Below, in pieces: positions 11,814 to 24,314 of a DNA stretch of 64,000 bases. How positions within the stretch are numbered: position 1 is the first letter of the stretch; the number at the start of each line of letters is the position of its first letter. The notes beneath the pieces are model-generated. The model was not told the DNA's origin. It searched no databases and was given only the letters and a program-made list of their open reading frames with translations. A program made the position numbers and the translations under genes. Source of the stretch: Tetracentron sinense (taxonomy: Eukaryota > Streptophyta > Magnoliopsida > Trochodendrales > Trochodendraceae); contig CM026568.1 in assembly GCA_015143295.1 (NCBI GenBank), positions 19,846,607 through 19,910,606 on the forward strand, written 5' to 3'.

Positions 11814-12970
11814 AAAACTATGCAAATTAAGATTATTATACTTTTGTCCTGTGACACACCACTCCATATACTATTGAGTATAAACCTAAAATTGATCCTT
11901 CATATAAAATTCCAAGGATCCTTGTACTCAACCCCGTAACGTAGGCGTCAAGATATTAGCATTTGTGGGTACTATCTAATTCATGAAAACTGGAAATTTG
12001 AATTCTTTTGCATTTTAAGACCGATATAGAAATGCAAATTCCATATTTGTGGGTACTATATCTTGTTCCCCATTGATAGAAAGAGTGCAATACTATATAT
12101 ATATATATATATATATAGGGACCCCCTTTTGCACCACAAGATTTTCTACCAGAGCTTCTATATTTGATTATATGGTTAAATTAGGAAATCTGTATGACAT
12201 GATCCCAAAGTTCTCCACCTGCAATAGAATACACAATGTGTGGCATATAGAACAAAGAGACCCAGGACAACATATTACTACTACCTCAAAAGCTACAATC
12301 TTCAAGGGACCCCATCATCCTGCACCCTGAAAGCACGCCTAGTCTGTACAGTTTTGGAAATTAGTAGCCCAGCCATTTCTAACATGACCAGTTCTGAGGT
12401 GTCTTGCATTTACTATCACTTTCCTTCAAGGTTGTTTCCAGGTAACTATGTGTTGGACCACACAGTTCAACTGTACTTTACACAAACTGTTGCCAGTATT
12501 ATTTTTAGTAGTGGCTGGATTTTTCTGGCATGAAAAGGTTTTATTAGTTAGCAGGGAAACAAAGAAATGGTTTTAAATATATTAATTTAATTTTTAAATT
12601 TGTAACCATATTATCACCTTCCAATTTTTAACTCTAAAATTAAATAACAAATATAACATAAACATTAAGAGCGAAACTAAGCACTTTTTGAACAAGAAAT
12701 ATTATTGTTATTCTATTTTGTGGAAATATAGGGAAAATGCCATTTTTTTCCCTGTAAAAGGTCTGAGAGGGTCGATGTGTACACCTGAAGGGACTAGCCT
12801 TGCATCGAAGGGTTTGGGAAACCCTCCGTGAATCAAAAAAAAAGTTTGAAGTATTTTGAGTCATGGGTTTTAACCACCGACTCTTGTGAAAGTAGTCAAG
12901 CCTGTAGGAAACAACATTCAGCTACATAAGTCACCTAACCCCCAATAAATAAAAGGAATAGATTTATATG
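11814..12970. other. Intergenic, no recognised gene
   Basis: Reading frames of 70-100 codons occur here, but none resembles a known family and none has supporting signals. A short (TA)n run lies at about 12094-12116. Confidence 0.45.
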
Positions 12971-12976
12971 ATTTAC

Positions 12977-12978
12977 CC

Positions 12979-13009
<31 letters not shown>

Positions 13010-13032
13010 AAAGAAAAAAAGAAAAGAAAAAA
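12977..13032. repeat. Homopolymer C tract followed by A-rich tract
   Basis: About 23 consecutive C are followed by 12 A and then an AAAAAAG-type purine run. The minus-strand reading frames through it, with poly-Gly and poly-Phe, are artefacts. Such runs are also common sites of assembly error. Confidence 0.9.
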
Positions 13033-13125
13033 AAGGAGAACACCAATGAATGTATCCCACCAAGGAGACTGTTATGAACATAATTAATATAACTAGATGA
13101 GCACAACCATTTGATACGTAGACTA

Positions 13126-13447
13126 ATTGCTTTAAGCCCTTAACCCATCTGATGGAGAGAGTAGTAACAATGAATATAAGAGGGTCACGGGACAAATGGG
13201 GCATGATACGCGATACCCGGGAGCGGAGGCGATAAACAACACTCAACACTCCCCTTCACCCAAATGGTAGAAAGAATCAAATCTGTGACCAAATCGCAAC
13301 TAGAATTCTGATACCATATTAACAACCAACTACTCCAAAAGACCGATCTGATGGAGAGAGTAATAACAATGAATATAAGAGAGTCACGGGACAAATGGGG
13401 CGTGATACCCGACACCCGGGAGTGGAGGCGATAAACAACAGTTAACA
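13126..13447 (-). mobile_element. TRIM-like miniature LTR retrotransposon
   Basis: Read on the minus strand: an LTR of about 130 bp starts TGTTAACTGTTG at 13447 and runs to about 13317. Next comes TGGTATCAGAATTC (13316-13303), which fits an initiator-Met tRNA primer-binding site. After only about 40 bp of interior comes a purine tract GGGTGAAGGGGAG (13261-13249), then a second LTR beginning TGTTGAGTG at 13248. The two LTR copies share about 100 bp at high identity (13149-13248 and 13349-13447). The downstream LTR appears to lack its last ~30 bp. AAGCCCTTAACCCAT repeats at 13134-13148 and 13448-13462, flanking the insert. Confidence 0.7.
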
Positions 13448-14440
13448 AAGCCCTTAACCCATATATGGTCGAGGACTTATGTTTTATTGTAATTTTTTTT
13501 TTTTGGGGACTTTTTTATTATTTACTATTAGTACTTACGGTTAGTTACTGGTGAGAGGAGACCTCTTGCTTGTCACATCACGGAGGAAAATTAAAGTTTT
13601 TCTTCCTGAGACTTGATCCCATGACCACCCTCATTGAGAGGGGCACATCTTGTCATCTGATCTAGAAGGGCAGGTGTAAAGACCGTTTTGTTATACCGAT
13701 TATTCTGTGTTTAATAGGAGCGCGGAAAATGTTTCAATATTATTTATAAAATAGAGAATTAAGTAGTCATCGTTTCCATTTACTGTAATAGCAGTAGATT
13801 ACAGTCGATATTCCTGTCGGAAAGATGGACACAAATCAAAACAGGTAATATCACCCAATCAAACTAAACATTAACCTCCAAGAAGATCATTATGGGGAAG
13901 ACATTTTTACCCAATCAGTATAAAAAGACACTCTTCCAAGTAAGCTAAACTTGGGGTACAAAAGACACTGCATAATTACAGTTCTGTATTTGATCAACAT
14001 AACTACATTCATCCAACAAAAGATATATTTGAAATGTAAATCAAATCCACATACCCTCACTACATTGATATATAGAATATTGTTTCTGATTGGAGGTCAA
14101 AGATGAGAAATTGAATATCTTCAGGAGGGTACTTTTGTAAATCAATGATTTGTTTTGTTTTAGGGTGGAATATGCATGGGAGTTGTTGAAAGCTTTCCAG
14201 AACATAGATGATAAATCCACTCTTCTCCTATTTCTTTCCCTCTCTGTCTGACAGATTTCACATGCCCATACAGACAGGTCCAGACTCCAGACCCACCACA
14301 TTAGCAGCCCACATGGAAGGTTGAGAAAGAGACCAAAGCAAATCTGACCCACATACACGCAATGTCCTCTCTCTCTAAAAACTTTTAATAAAATTAGAAG
14401 TTTGCCAACTATCACCCTCACCAGATTGATTTTCACATTG
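13448..14440. other. Intergenic upstream of the LONGIFOLIA-like gene
   Basis: No gene was recognised. The stretch holds AT-rich DNA that should include the distal promoter of the gene starting at 15386. A GTAC-rich, pyrimidine-rich region near 14220-14260 and 14355-14380 shows short CT runs. Confidence 0.4.
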
Positions 14441-15385
14441 CCTTCATATAATATATCATCCTATTCTTCTCTCCTTGGTTGCCTTTGTTTAAGAGTAGCC
14501 AAAAGACAACCACACTATTTTAGTTCTGCACTGCTTCCTCTGCAGTTTTCATTGATTAGTTTTGAGGCATAGAAGGTGGTGTAAGGGATAATTGTGGGTA
14601 TTGGGTCCCCTTCGGACCTCCCCATCTGTTCCTCTTTTCTGTTGTCACAGAAGGCATTGTCTGCCTTGTTCTGTGAAACCCAATAATCTTTATTTGTTCA
14701 GATGGAAGTTTGAAGATATAGAAGTGATTTGGAGTTCTGGGTCTCCACACACACTCTCTCTCTCATTATCTTTGGTTGTATCCAAAAAGAGAAGAAATTT
14801 AAAAGAAAATATCGTGAGTTTTGGGTTCTTTCACTGCAGGGAGGATATTTGCTTAGTGGGGGAATTGAAGGAGCCTAAATTAGTGTTTCTGTTCTAAAAT
14901 TAGCTGGAAAAAGATTGGGTTTCAAGAGAGGGATTTCTGGAGTAATGAAAATCACGTTCCATGCAGAGGAAGTAATTTGATTTTCTAGTGCTGGAATCCT
15001 GTTTTGGGAATGCAATAATTGTTCTTGCATGATTATAGAAAGTGCACTGAATTCCTTAAAATTCTCACTGTTGATAAAATATCAATTTGTACCTTGGGTT
15101 TGGGAAATACTAAGGGAAAACAACACGAATGGAACAGTTATGGTTGGTTTCTGTCCCCCATGAATTGGAATTTGGGTTTCATTTGGGTTTCAGAGGAAGA
15201 AAAGTTCTGTAAGGTTTCTAATACCCTAAATTCTCAACTGGATTACCAGGGATTCTGTTACATTCCCCATTGATTTTGTCTCCCTGGAAAGGGAGTCTGA
15301 AAGTCACTGGCTTGGAGAGAGGGTGATGAAGGTTTAGAAAGTGTGAACTTTCCATTTGTGTAGTTGAAGGAGAGGAGCAGCAGAA
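14441..15385 (+). promoter_or_regulatory. Promoter / long 5' leader of LONGIFOLIA-like gene
   Basis: A TATAATATAT-type box at about 14445-14455 is followed by pyrimidine-rich sequence and CT runs (about 14750-14764), the usual look of a plant core promoter and leader. If transcription starts just downstream, the leader would be close to 900 nt, with ATGs (for example at 14945) upstream of the main start. A leader intron is possible. The transcription start is inference. Confidence 0.4.
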
Positions 15386-18300
15386 ATGTCTGCAAAGCTT
15401 CTACATGGCCTAACAGATGATAACCCAGATTTGCAGAAGCAAATAGGATGCATGACTGGGATCTTTCAGATCTTCGACCGCCACCATAACCTCACGGGCA
15501 GGCGCATCAATGGCCACGGCCACAAGAGGCTTCCTCCAGGTAATCCTCTAACTAGGAATTGCTCAATTTGAATTTATCTCAGTTATATCAAAGATGGGTG
15601 TTCCTCAATATGTTTAAGTTCTCTAGAAAACTGTCACTTTATTTCATGGCCATTGTTTATACTTTATATGGACTGGTTTTGAATCAAAGCTTGAGAGAAA
15701 TCCCTATTGTGTATCTTTTACTGGTTCATTTTCTCTCATTTCTCAACTTTTCTTTGGTTAATTAATGGTGTTAGCATCTAAAGAATTGTTGCTTCTGTCC
15801 TATGTTTTTCCTCTCTAATTTTCCAAGCTCCTAAGCATATTTACATCCGCTATAACATTAATCTCATATCCTAGCCATGCTTCTAAGTAAATTTCCATTT
15901 ACCATGGATTTATTCTATTGTCTAGAGAGCCTCGTATTTTAATGATGCTTCAGAAACAACCCATATTCTAACTGAATCTCTTGGTCTCGACAGTTCTTTA
16001 GCTGTAAAATGATGAATGCAAGTATTATATCCACACTTGTATATCTCAAAATGCTTAGAGAAGTCTGCATTAGTTGCGAGATTTCTTACACATACAGACC
16101 ATTTCTACCCATTTTGATGAATTTCTGAACTACGCTCATCTTTAGTTCTTTATGTGCCCAAAACATGATCATAGATTTTAAGTAATATGCATTTAGTACT
16201 TACTTGTGAAGTAGGTATGATTATCTTCTCAAGAAGTCTTCTCCATCTTTTTAATCATGTTGTAGGGCAGAGAATAACCTTCTTTCATTTTGCTTGTCAC
16301 ATATCCAAGCTTGGGTATGTAAAACCAATAGTATTGCTTCCTCAACATCTAATGCTTCTGCTTTTCTATAGGTCATTCCAACTTCAACAGTGGAAACCTT
16401 GGGATGGAGATTAATAATGTAAGTTGCTATAGTAAGAACTCTTAATTCATCAACTTCACCACCTGTGATTACATTTTGCCTGACAATTATAAGTATATTT
16501 GACTTGCAATTGCAGGAAAAAAATTTGAAGAACATAAATGAGAATCAAAGAGCGTCTACCGAATCATCCAAAGCCTCTTTCTCATCTTCCTCATGTTCAT
16601 CTCCCTTCTCTTCTTCTGACTGTAACAAAGCAGCTCAACCAGAACACCCTTTCTTCAACCAAACCATTCTTCCAGAAACTCGCTCAAGGTATCTGCCTGC
16701 GAACGAAACAAATGCCTCTCCGCAGTTGGGGCGGCAATCCCTCCATCTCCGAGACGTTGTCAAGGACTCAATCTACAGAGAAGCACGTGGATTATCCATT
16801 AAAACTACCACCAAAGAGGAAGCAGTGGGCTGCAGAGTGAAGCACAGAGATTCGCCAAGGCCTTTACAATTGTCCAAATCTGTGGACGGATCTTACAAGA
16901 TGGGAATCAATGGGAAACCGAGGGTTCCTGTTGATCTCCATGAATCACTTAAAGTTCTTACTAACCTTCGAGAGGCTCCTTGGAATTTTAATGAAGCTAG
17001 AGAACCCTCAAGATCATCATATGAAGAGGACAGGTCTTCGCTTTCGGTACCAAAGGATGCTCCTCGGTTCTCTTACGATGGGCGAGATATACACTGCCCA
17101 TTTTTTGAATCACAAGACTCACTCAAATCCACCACAAAGCTCAAAGAGCTCCCAAGGCTATCATTGGACAGTCGAGAAGGTTCCATGAGGGGTTATAAAT
17201 CCAATTCAAAATCAAAGTCCATTTCAAGGGATTTGCAGAGGGGTATAGGCAACTCTAACAACAGAATCCCAAACCTACAGCAGGAATCAGGAACTCAGAA
17301 ACGACTTCCTAGTGTTGTAGCAAAGTTGATGGGCTTGGAAGCATTGCCAGACTCCATGTCAGCCATTGAGGGTCAGATTAAAACCTACCAGGGTGGAGAT
17401 CACAATTCCTTCTCAAGATCATCAAAAACACATGATAAAAGTGAGCAAAATCAAATTTCTGGCTCCTCCAGGAGCTTCCAGAAGAACCCTGTTTCACCAC
17501 AGCTGAGAAATCCTGAGGCCATGAAACCCATTTCAAGTTCAAGGTTCCCCATCAAACCAGCGCCATGGAGGCAGCCGGATAGTGGTCGAGGTTATCAAAG
17601 ACCAGCTTTCAAAAATTGTGAAGCTCCTGCAAGGGTACCAAATTCCTCCCCCTCTGTTTATTCGGAGATTGAGAAAAGGTTGAAAGAGCTCGAATTTGAA
17701 CATACTGGTAAGGATCTCAGAGTTGTTAAACAGATACTGGAAGCAATGCAGGTGAAGCGGCTCTCAGAGACCAAAAAGGAAGATCAAGCTTTGAACTTAG
17801 TCTCCCAGAGAAACTATAATGGCCTGAATTACACCAATCTTGATCTAAGTCCAAGATTAGCAAAGCAGCGAAATCCAAAGAATAATCGCCGGACTTCTGC
17901 CACAATCAAGGGAGCTAGTCCGCCAAGGACATTTGAATCCACAATAGTAATCATAAAGCCAGCAAAACTCATTGAGAAATCCCATATTCCTGCTTCCTCA
18001 CCAATTCCATTTGACAGTTTAACAGGTCTTCGTAAACTCCAGAGTGGTGATTCTGCAGATAGAAGAAATGGTTTGGTTAACCAAACAGCTCAGGATGTGA
18101 CTCCTAAAAACAATCACAGAGACACTGCGAATCGAGCCCTCAGCTCCATGGATAAGAAAATCAATAGAAGGACTTTAGTATCTACTCAGACTTCAACAAG
18201 GCCTCAAAATTTTCCCAGAGAAAACACCACAAGTACAGGATCTGTGAGCCCGAGATTACGACACAAGAAGCTTGAGTTGGAGAAGCGATCTCGTCCTCCC

Positions 18301-20337
18301 ATTCCTTCCTCAGATTCGAGCAACCCCAGAAGGCAATCCTGTAGACAACCAACAGAATCAGGTTCTCCAGGGGGAAAGTGTAGACCAAAGTCTCCAATCT
18401 TGCAGCAAAGTGACGACCAATTGAGTGAGATAAGTAGCGAAACGAGAAATTTGAGTCACCAAGGGGATGCGATTTCTGTGTGTTCGGAAAGCAGCATTAG
18501 CTTGGCCTCACAAACAGATACGGAATTCACCAGTGCTGATCAAACTGCTGAGAGCAACGACATTTTCTTCCAGCAAGGTATCAAGAGTCTATCCAGGAAG
18601 GTTGCCAACTACTCAGGTTTTAGCTTGAAACAGGAAGTAAGTGTTCTTGTTCTCACCCATTCATTTGATTATTCTGATTGACTGGTTAACAACTTTTCAT
18701 GTTCTCTCCTTCAGAAACCAACACCGAGGTTGAGTGCAGACGGGCTGTTGGCAGAACTTGCAACAGTTGCCCCAGAACAACCGAGCCCTGTCTCTGTACT
18801 TGATGCCTCGTTCTACAGAGATGATCTGCCATCTCCTGTGAAGAAGATATCAATTGCCTTTAAAGGTGAGATTTTGCTCTTGTAAATTTTCTACCTTGCA
18901 TGTAGTACCGGCAATTGGTTCCATATCCATATTAAAGAACGTAATTACCACATCGAAAAACTGATAGAGTCTGATACAATGAAATTTTTTCTTATTACAA
19001 AATTTACTTACTACAATAAGTTAGAAAAAAAATAAAGAGTATATATTGAGAGATATGCCTGATGCCCACACATAATATTATCAGAGGACAATGCTGTTAA
19101 ATATCAAATTTTGATTTTTCTTCCATCGAAAGAAGAAACCTTCATGGAATTATATATAAATGTTTCCTGATATGTTAGGATATAAAGAGCACTTTTACTG
19201 TGTCTAAATATCGATTTATAGCCTGATCAATGCATGGATCTTTTGAGTTTTGTACATGTATTTGTTACAACTGCTACTACATAAGTCAGTGTTGCATGAG
19301 TATCTGTTGTGCTCAAATATGCTGACTCTAGAAAAAAGTTACATGGAGGCATACTGGCATTACTTTTGCAGTCCCATTTTGATATAATAATGATTTCTAT
19401 TTCCTGTATTTTACTTCATATTATGTCACGTATTAAGTTCATAAGGTCATGAGACGTGAAAAAAAAATATGAATAAGTTAAAAAACAGATATCACAAGAT
19501 GCAAGGCTTTTTCCATTTATCAAATTCCCTTTGAATTTTCTTGTCACAGATGATAAGTCTCAAAATTCTGATGACAATCCTGGTGGAGGGGGATGGAACC
19601 CAGTGGATCTAAATCACATAACCGACAGCATGAGACAAAATCTTAGCTCTGAGATCAACCATAAGAAATTAGAAAGCATCGACCACCTCCTTCAGAAGCT
19701 CAGACAACTGAACTTGAATTATAATGAAGCCACCACAGACTACATTGCATCACTCTGCAAGAACACGAACCGGGACCACAGATACATCTCTGAGATATTG
19801 TTAGCATCGGGTCTTCTCCTCAGAGGCCTCTGCTCCAGATTGACAACCATTCAGCTCCACCCATCAGGCCACCCAATCAACCCTGACTTGTTCTTTGTTC
19901 TGGAGCAAACCAGGGCAAGCACCACACTCCCAAAGGATGAGCACAGTTGTGAAAAGGTTGCCCGATTGAAACCGTATCAGGAGAAGCTCCACCGGAAACT
20001 TGTATTTGATACTGTTAATGAGATTCTTGTCCGGAAGTTAGCTTTGGTAACTCCTTTACCTGAGCCATTCCGGCCTGATAAGCTGGCAGGGAGGACACTC
20101 AGCACACAGCAGCTTCTTAAAGAATTGTGTTCGGGGATAGAGCAGCTCCAAGCCAACAACTCAGAATGCAGCTTAGACGATGAGGATGTGAGAGACTTTC
20201 ATGGAGAAGTTTCTGGGATAGTGTTGGATGTTGAGCGGTTGGTCTTTAAGGATTTAGTCGACGAAATTGTGAGTGGCGAGGTAGCTAATATGCGAGCCAA
20301 GTCGAGTAGGCGTTGCAGGCAGCTGTTTGCCAAGTAA
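15386..20337 (+). CDS. LONGIFOLIA / TRM-family protein (5 exons)
   Basis: Predicted coding exons: 15386-15539, 16372-16418, 16516-18636, 18715-18865 and 19550-20337. Every intron is GT-AG, phases agree, and the total is 3261 nt (1086 aa). The family (LONGIFOLIA1/2, TON1-recruiting-motif proteins) acts with TON1 and PP2A at cortical microtubules and promotes longitudinal organ elongation. Seen here: the N-terminus MSAKLLHGLTDDNPDLQKQ with IGCMTGIFQIFDRHH typical of LNG; a Ser-rich stretch near residues 75-100; the SVVAKLMGLE motif at residues 333-342; a basic, Ser/Pro-rich, probably disordered middle; SPVSVLDASFY near residue 800; a C-terminal DUF4378-like region (about 880-1080, including KLVFDTVNEIL at 974-984); and the terminus RRCRQLFAK. 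The start ATG gives the family's conserved N-terminus. Length is at the upper end for the family. The gene looks intact. Transcript evidence would be needed for UTRs. Confidence 0.93.
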
Positions 20338-20452
20338 GGTCATCTTTCTTCTTCTTCATGGATAATGACTGCAGTTCTTTGCTAGCTTGTAAAAGGATTA
20401 AAAAAAAAAAAAAAATCCCCATTTCAGAATTTTTAACATACATATCCATTAC

Positions 20453-20458
20453 AATAAA
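20453..20458 (+). terminator. Candidate poly(A) signal for the LONGIFOLIA-like gene
   Basis: AATAAA lies 116 nt downstream of the stop codon at 20335-20337, a reasonable distance for a plant near-upstream element. The sequence is AT-rich in general, so this could be chance. Confidence 0.35.
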
Positions 20459-20903
20459 TACATAAGAGACCCTTTCCCAGTAAGCTCTTTTGTTTCATTG
20501 TTAATCCAATCATGTTTCTTCAAGGCACAAATTTTCTTTCTAGACACCAATTATCAAGTAACAAGGATTTTGCTAGCCCCACTATCCCCTAGGGCTACCG
20601 CAAAAGAGAGTGCATCAGTTGGCGACTGAACAAGCACTCCCCAAGTAATAATGAGTCTCATTCAACAAAAAAGAAGTCACAATCTCTGATTTTTTCAAAC
20701 AAGTACTCCCCCAAGTAATAACGCCAAGTAATAACGTGTCTCATTCAACAAAAAACAGGAGTCACAAATCGCGATAAGCCTTCCAAAGGGGTTCTTGCTT
20801 ATGTTTTCGTTTGACTGCTGTCGATCAGCTCGGAGGAAACCTTCTAAAATCCAGGCAAATTATTATCTCCCAGTGTACTCAAAGCTTGCCTAGGCAAAGT
20901 CTA

Positions 20904-21514
20904 AGGGCATCTCCAATCCAAAACTCTATATCTCTCCTCTATTTCGGCATCTCCTTTATATTTAGAGGAGATGGGCCTACTTTAAAGTTATTTGCTCTAA
21001 TGGGAAGAAACTCTATATCACTATTCCTACTCTAAAACTCAAGGGGTCGATACCTTTGAGGTCGACATGTGTCCCTTTTGACACCCCTTAACCGTGGTTA
21101 AGATTTATCCACCCATCCTTGTTTTTTTAAAATATTCATTCTTCTTTTAAAATTAAAAAACTATTTCTAGAGTTTTTTAATATTAAAAGCAAAATTTTAA
21201 TTTTTAAAAATAATTAATATTTAGAAAAAACCAAAGATGGGTGGATGAATCTTAACCACGGTTAAGGGGTGTCAAAAGATAAAAAGACACAATCGGTATT
21301 TTAACAAAGATTGAAAGACAAAAAGAGGACACAAGTGGTATTGTAAGAACATGAATAGTATTATAGAGGTCATCTCAATTTTCTCTCCCAACCTCTAAAC
21401 CTCTAAATATAGAGGCTCACTGTAGCAATATAGAGGCCGGCCTCTAAATATAGAGCTCGGTTGGAGTTGGATAAACTCTATATTTAGAGTTATAGAGCCC
21501 GGTTGGAGATGCTC
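20904..21514. mobile_element. Harbinger/Tourist-like MITE, TSD TAA
   Basis: Terminal inverted repeats GGGCATCTCCAA and TTGGAGATGCTC are flanked by TAA at 20901-20903 and 21515-21517. The 3-bp TWA duplication and GAGATGC-type ends are diagnostic of PIF/Harbinger. The interior carries internal inverted repeats (CTCTATATTTAGAG-like phrases). It is enlarged by a second, unrelated foldback element at about 21045-21290. Confidence 0.85.
21045..21290. mobile_element. Foldback MITE (CACGTGTC-hairpin family) nested in Harbinger MITE
   Basis: The left arm contains GTGTCCCTTTTGACACC, CTTAACCGTGGTTAAGA and CCACCCATCCTTG. The right arm carries the reverse complement (GGTGGATGAATCTTAACC, ACGGTTAAGGGGTGTC), with an AT-rich centre. 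It is the same family as 57441-57619, 58935-59312 and 60351-60718, with the outer ends trimmed here. It lies entirely within the Harbinger-type MITE, so it inserted later. Confidence 0.75.
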
Positions 21515-21517
21515 TAA

Positions 21518-23930
21518 GTGACCACCTTGTCTGGCTAGGACACCTAACATCCGTATCAATATATTGACATATATTTGTTAAGACATGATCATCTAGTGGT
21601 CCATAAGCGATGTCTTCCTGTTGTTAAACTGGTAATGTTAAATTGGTTTATTAAATTGGTAATGATAGACATTGTTTCCCTAGACCAACATTAACGGAAA
21701 CAAGTAGCTAAATGAAATTGATCAGATTTTACTGAAACATCAAGAATATAACAAGGTCAGCTTAATATAGAAATTGAAAAGAACATGTCAGCAGTTTTCT
21801 AAGAATTTTATCTCAAAGTTTCAGCATTTGGCTCTCTTTATAAAAAAGGGAGATAAAAGAGAAGAAGAAGAAAAAGAAAAAGGTCGAGTATATCCCTATC
21901 TTTGTATTTTTGATTTTTTGGCACAACAGTAACCAGTAACCACATCACATGAATGATCGAAGATCTAATGCCAATAGCGAGCATAAAAGTTCAGTCCTCA
22001 AACGAGGCATATTTAGTTCACATTCTGCCTTTTCAATTGATTACAGTGAGGCAGTCAGGGTTTTTAATTCAAATTGTATTAGAAGAATGGAGACTCATGT
22101 TAGAGAATTTGATGCTACTGTTTGAAAACCTACCTTTCAAGCAAGAACTTTTCACTTTAAAAGAACACCTCCAGGGAATGTGTCAGAGTTCTCGCCAATC
22201 ATTAAAGGCAGTAAGATAACAATTTAAAAAGAACAAAAAAATATATCTAGTGATGAGAAATCACTGAAGACATGATTCATCTTCAGATCAAATTGAGGTT
22301 GAGAGGGGCCCATTTTAAGGTTTCTATGGAGATGAGACAACCCAAGCAAGTATATCTTCAGTCTAGATCTTTATATTAAGTGGCTAAAAATCACTTTGAA
22401 ATGAGCTCTGTTCTACAATGACTAGCATCAACTCTTGGGTGGATGTCCACTGATCCACACAAATCCCACAGGGGTTGGTGGATGTCCACTGATCCACACA
22501 CACAAATCCCACAGGGGTTGGTGAGGCGATCCACCAAGACTCGCATCAGCTAGTAACAGATATTTGCAGAAGCAGCATAAGTGCATAACTGAGATGAAAT
22601 AGAAGCTACATCTTGCCCCAGCATAAGCAGAGTCCTCAAAAGCAGCCAAACGCAAAAAACTGCCATATTCTTACCCTAACAAAATTTCTGAATTAAGGTG
22701 CAACTTGGAGTACAATACTTGGCCAACAATGCCGATATCCCATAGCAGCCCAGCACCAACTGATCTTAACTTAAAGGTGGTAATTATCTGATGTGTAGAC
22801 AAATCTTCCATAAAGTCTGAGCACAACTAAAGCTATAATGTTCACGAGAATAAATAGACGGACTACCTGGCAACTGTAGCTATGATTAGGTTCTTACAAC
22901 GAGAAATGGAGAGGATTTCACAATTACTGTTTCTGAATGTAATGAAGGATGCAAAAAAAGGAAAAGCTACATAATTATGTCACAGGACCTACAAATTTGC
23001 TCCATGGATGAGAAAAGAACCCATGGGAGGTGTAGAACAGACTTTGGAAATCACCAACTGCATCCCTTAGCTACAGAAGAGGAAAATATAGGGGCAACAT
23101 GTTACAAAGAAATTCTTCCACAACCATTGAGCCCAATTACAGTAAGTATGAGTCTCAGGAGGCCATCAGAAAACCCAGATTTTTAAGAGCCTTACCCTTT
23201 CTCTCGCAAAAGAGGCGTGTTGGAGAAAAACGAAACTCAAGCTTGAGAACACCAGTTCAGAACCAAGAATGCATCTTGAAAGTAATATATTCCAAGCGTG
23301 TAAATTGTAAAGTCAATAATTGTATATAACCCACTTAATAACAATGACCATGACACTTAGACTGGTGTACACTGGCCAAAACAATACCAACTCATCCTCA
23401 AGCAGTTAAAGGAAACATACTTACGGAACATAAAACTTCTAGCCAAGGTTCATATTAGAACATGTCACCAATAAACCACAAGCAAGAATTGGATTGTAAC
23501 ACAGCATAGACCAGATTAAATAGGATCTCAAAGTTGACATACTGATAATTATCAAGGCCAATGTAATAGAACTAAAAATCTCTAGAGCTCTTAGGACGTT
23601 CTTCTATTTCATCTTGACAGGTACGCAGCATGTCTACTGTCTCATGAACCTTCATTTACGATATTGTTTAAGTAAAGCGAAAGAGATAAAAGCATAAATG
23701 ATAAAAAGTGTTTCGACCTTCAGTTTTGATGCTCTATCAACCCCTGATAAAAAAAAATTCAACATTTTTTTTAAATGACAAGAATAATAGTAAAAAGAAT
23801 ATTAAGATAAAAGAATAAAATTAAGATAGAATAATATTACAAGTATTAAGAGAGAAGAATAATATTAAGATAGAAGAATTTACAAGTATTGGAGAAAACG
23901 AGAAGTGTTCCCCCAATAAAACCAAAACAG
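21518..23930. other. Intergenic, no recognised gene
   Basis: Frames of 70-90 codons exist but show no family resemblance. The only structure noted is a short tandem duplication at 22437-22531. Confidence 0.45.
22437..22531. repeat. Two-copy tandem repeat, ~48 bp
   Basis: The phrase GGTGGATGTCCACTGATCC followed by ACACAAATCCCACAGGGGTT occurs twice in direct tandem, with one extra ACAC in the second copy. It is non-coding simple duplication. Confidence 0.85.
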
Positions 23931-23934
23931 TGAC

Positions 23935-24314
23935 TTAAGAGTCACTAAAAATTACAAGATTCCAATGATTCACCCAATCAAAACTTGACATGCCTGAAAA
24001 TTCGGGAAGATGGACAAACCAACTTTGAAGAAACCATCCAATAGTCGAACAAAGTTTAAGCAAAGAAGATTCAACTCCGTAAAACTTTTTACTATTTCTC
24101 TCTTTCCACAAAACCCAACAAATTCTCGTTGGTAATGTGCTCCAAAGAATATTTCCTTGAACTCCAAAAGGTCCTTCTGGCCAGCTAAGAATATCTCCCT
24201 CACCACAAAAGGAAGAACACAGGATATCCCAAACAAGGAAAAGAAAAAAATTACCCACCACCAATTGATGCAGTACAATGCAATAAACCTAGGATAATAT
24301 GATTGAGAGATCAA
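23935..24314 (-). pseudogene. LINE 3' fragment, C-terminal region of ORF2
   Basis: On the minus strand the frame contains ILSWPEGPFGVQGNILW and ICWVLWKERNSKKFYG. This matches the W-x-IWKERNxRxF region after the zf-RVT domain of plant LINE ORF2 proteins. Two overlapping frames carry parts of it, indicating a frameshift. There is no reverse transcriptase or endonuclease domain, so this is a 5'-truncated or broken copy. Confidence 0.65.

Noticed and set aside
12918-13249. Minus-strand frames with poly-Gly and poly-Phe
   Set aside because: They are translations of the C and A homopolymers and of the TRIM LTR, not a protein.
16465-16515. Upstream extension of the large LONGIFOLIA exon as a separate 738-codon gene start
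   Set aside because: The first 17 codons are intron sequence ending in a TTGCAG acceptor, and the start codon is not an ATG. The spliced model gives the conserved N-terminus.
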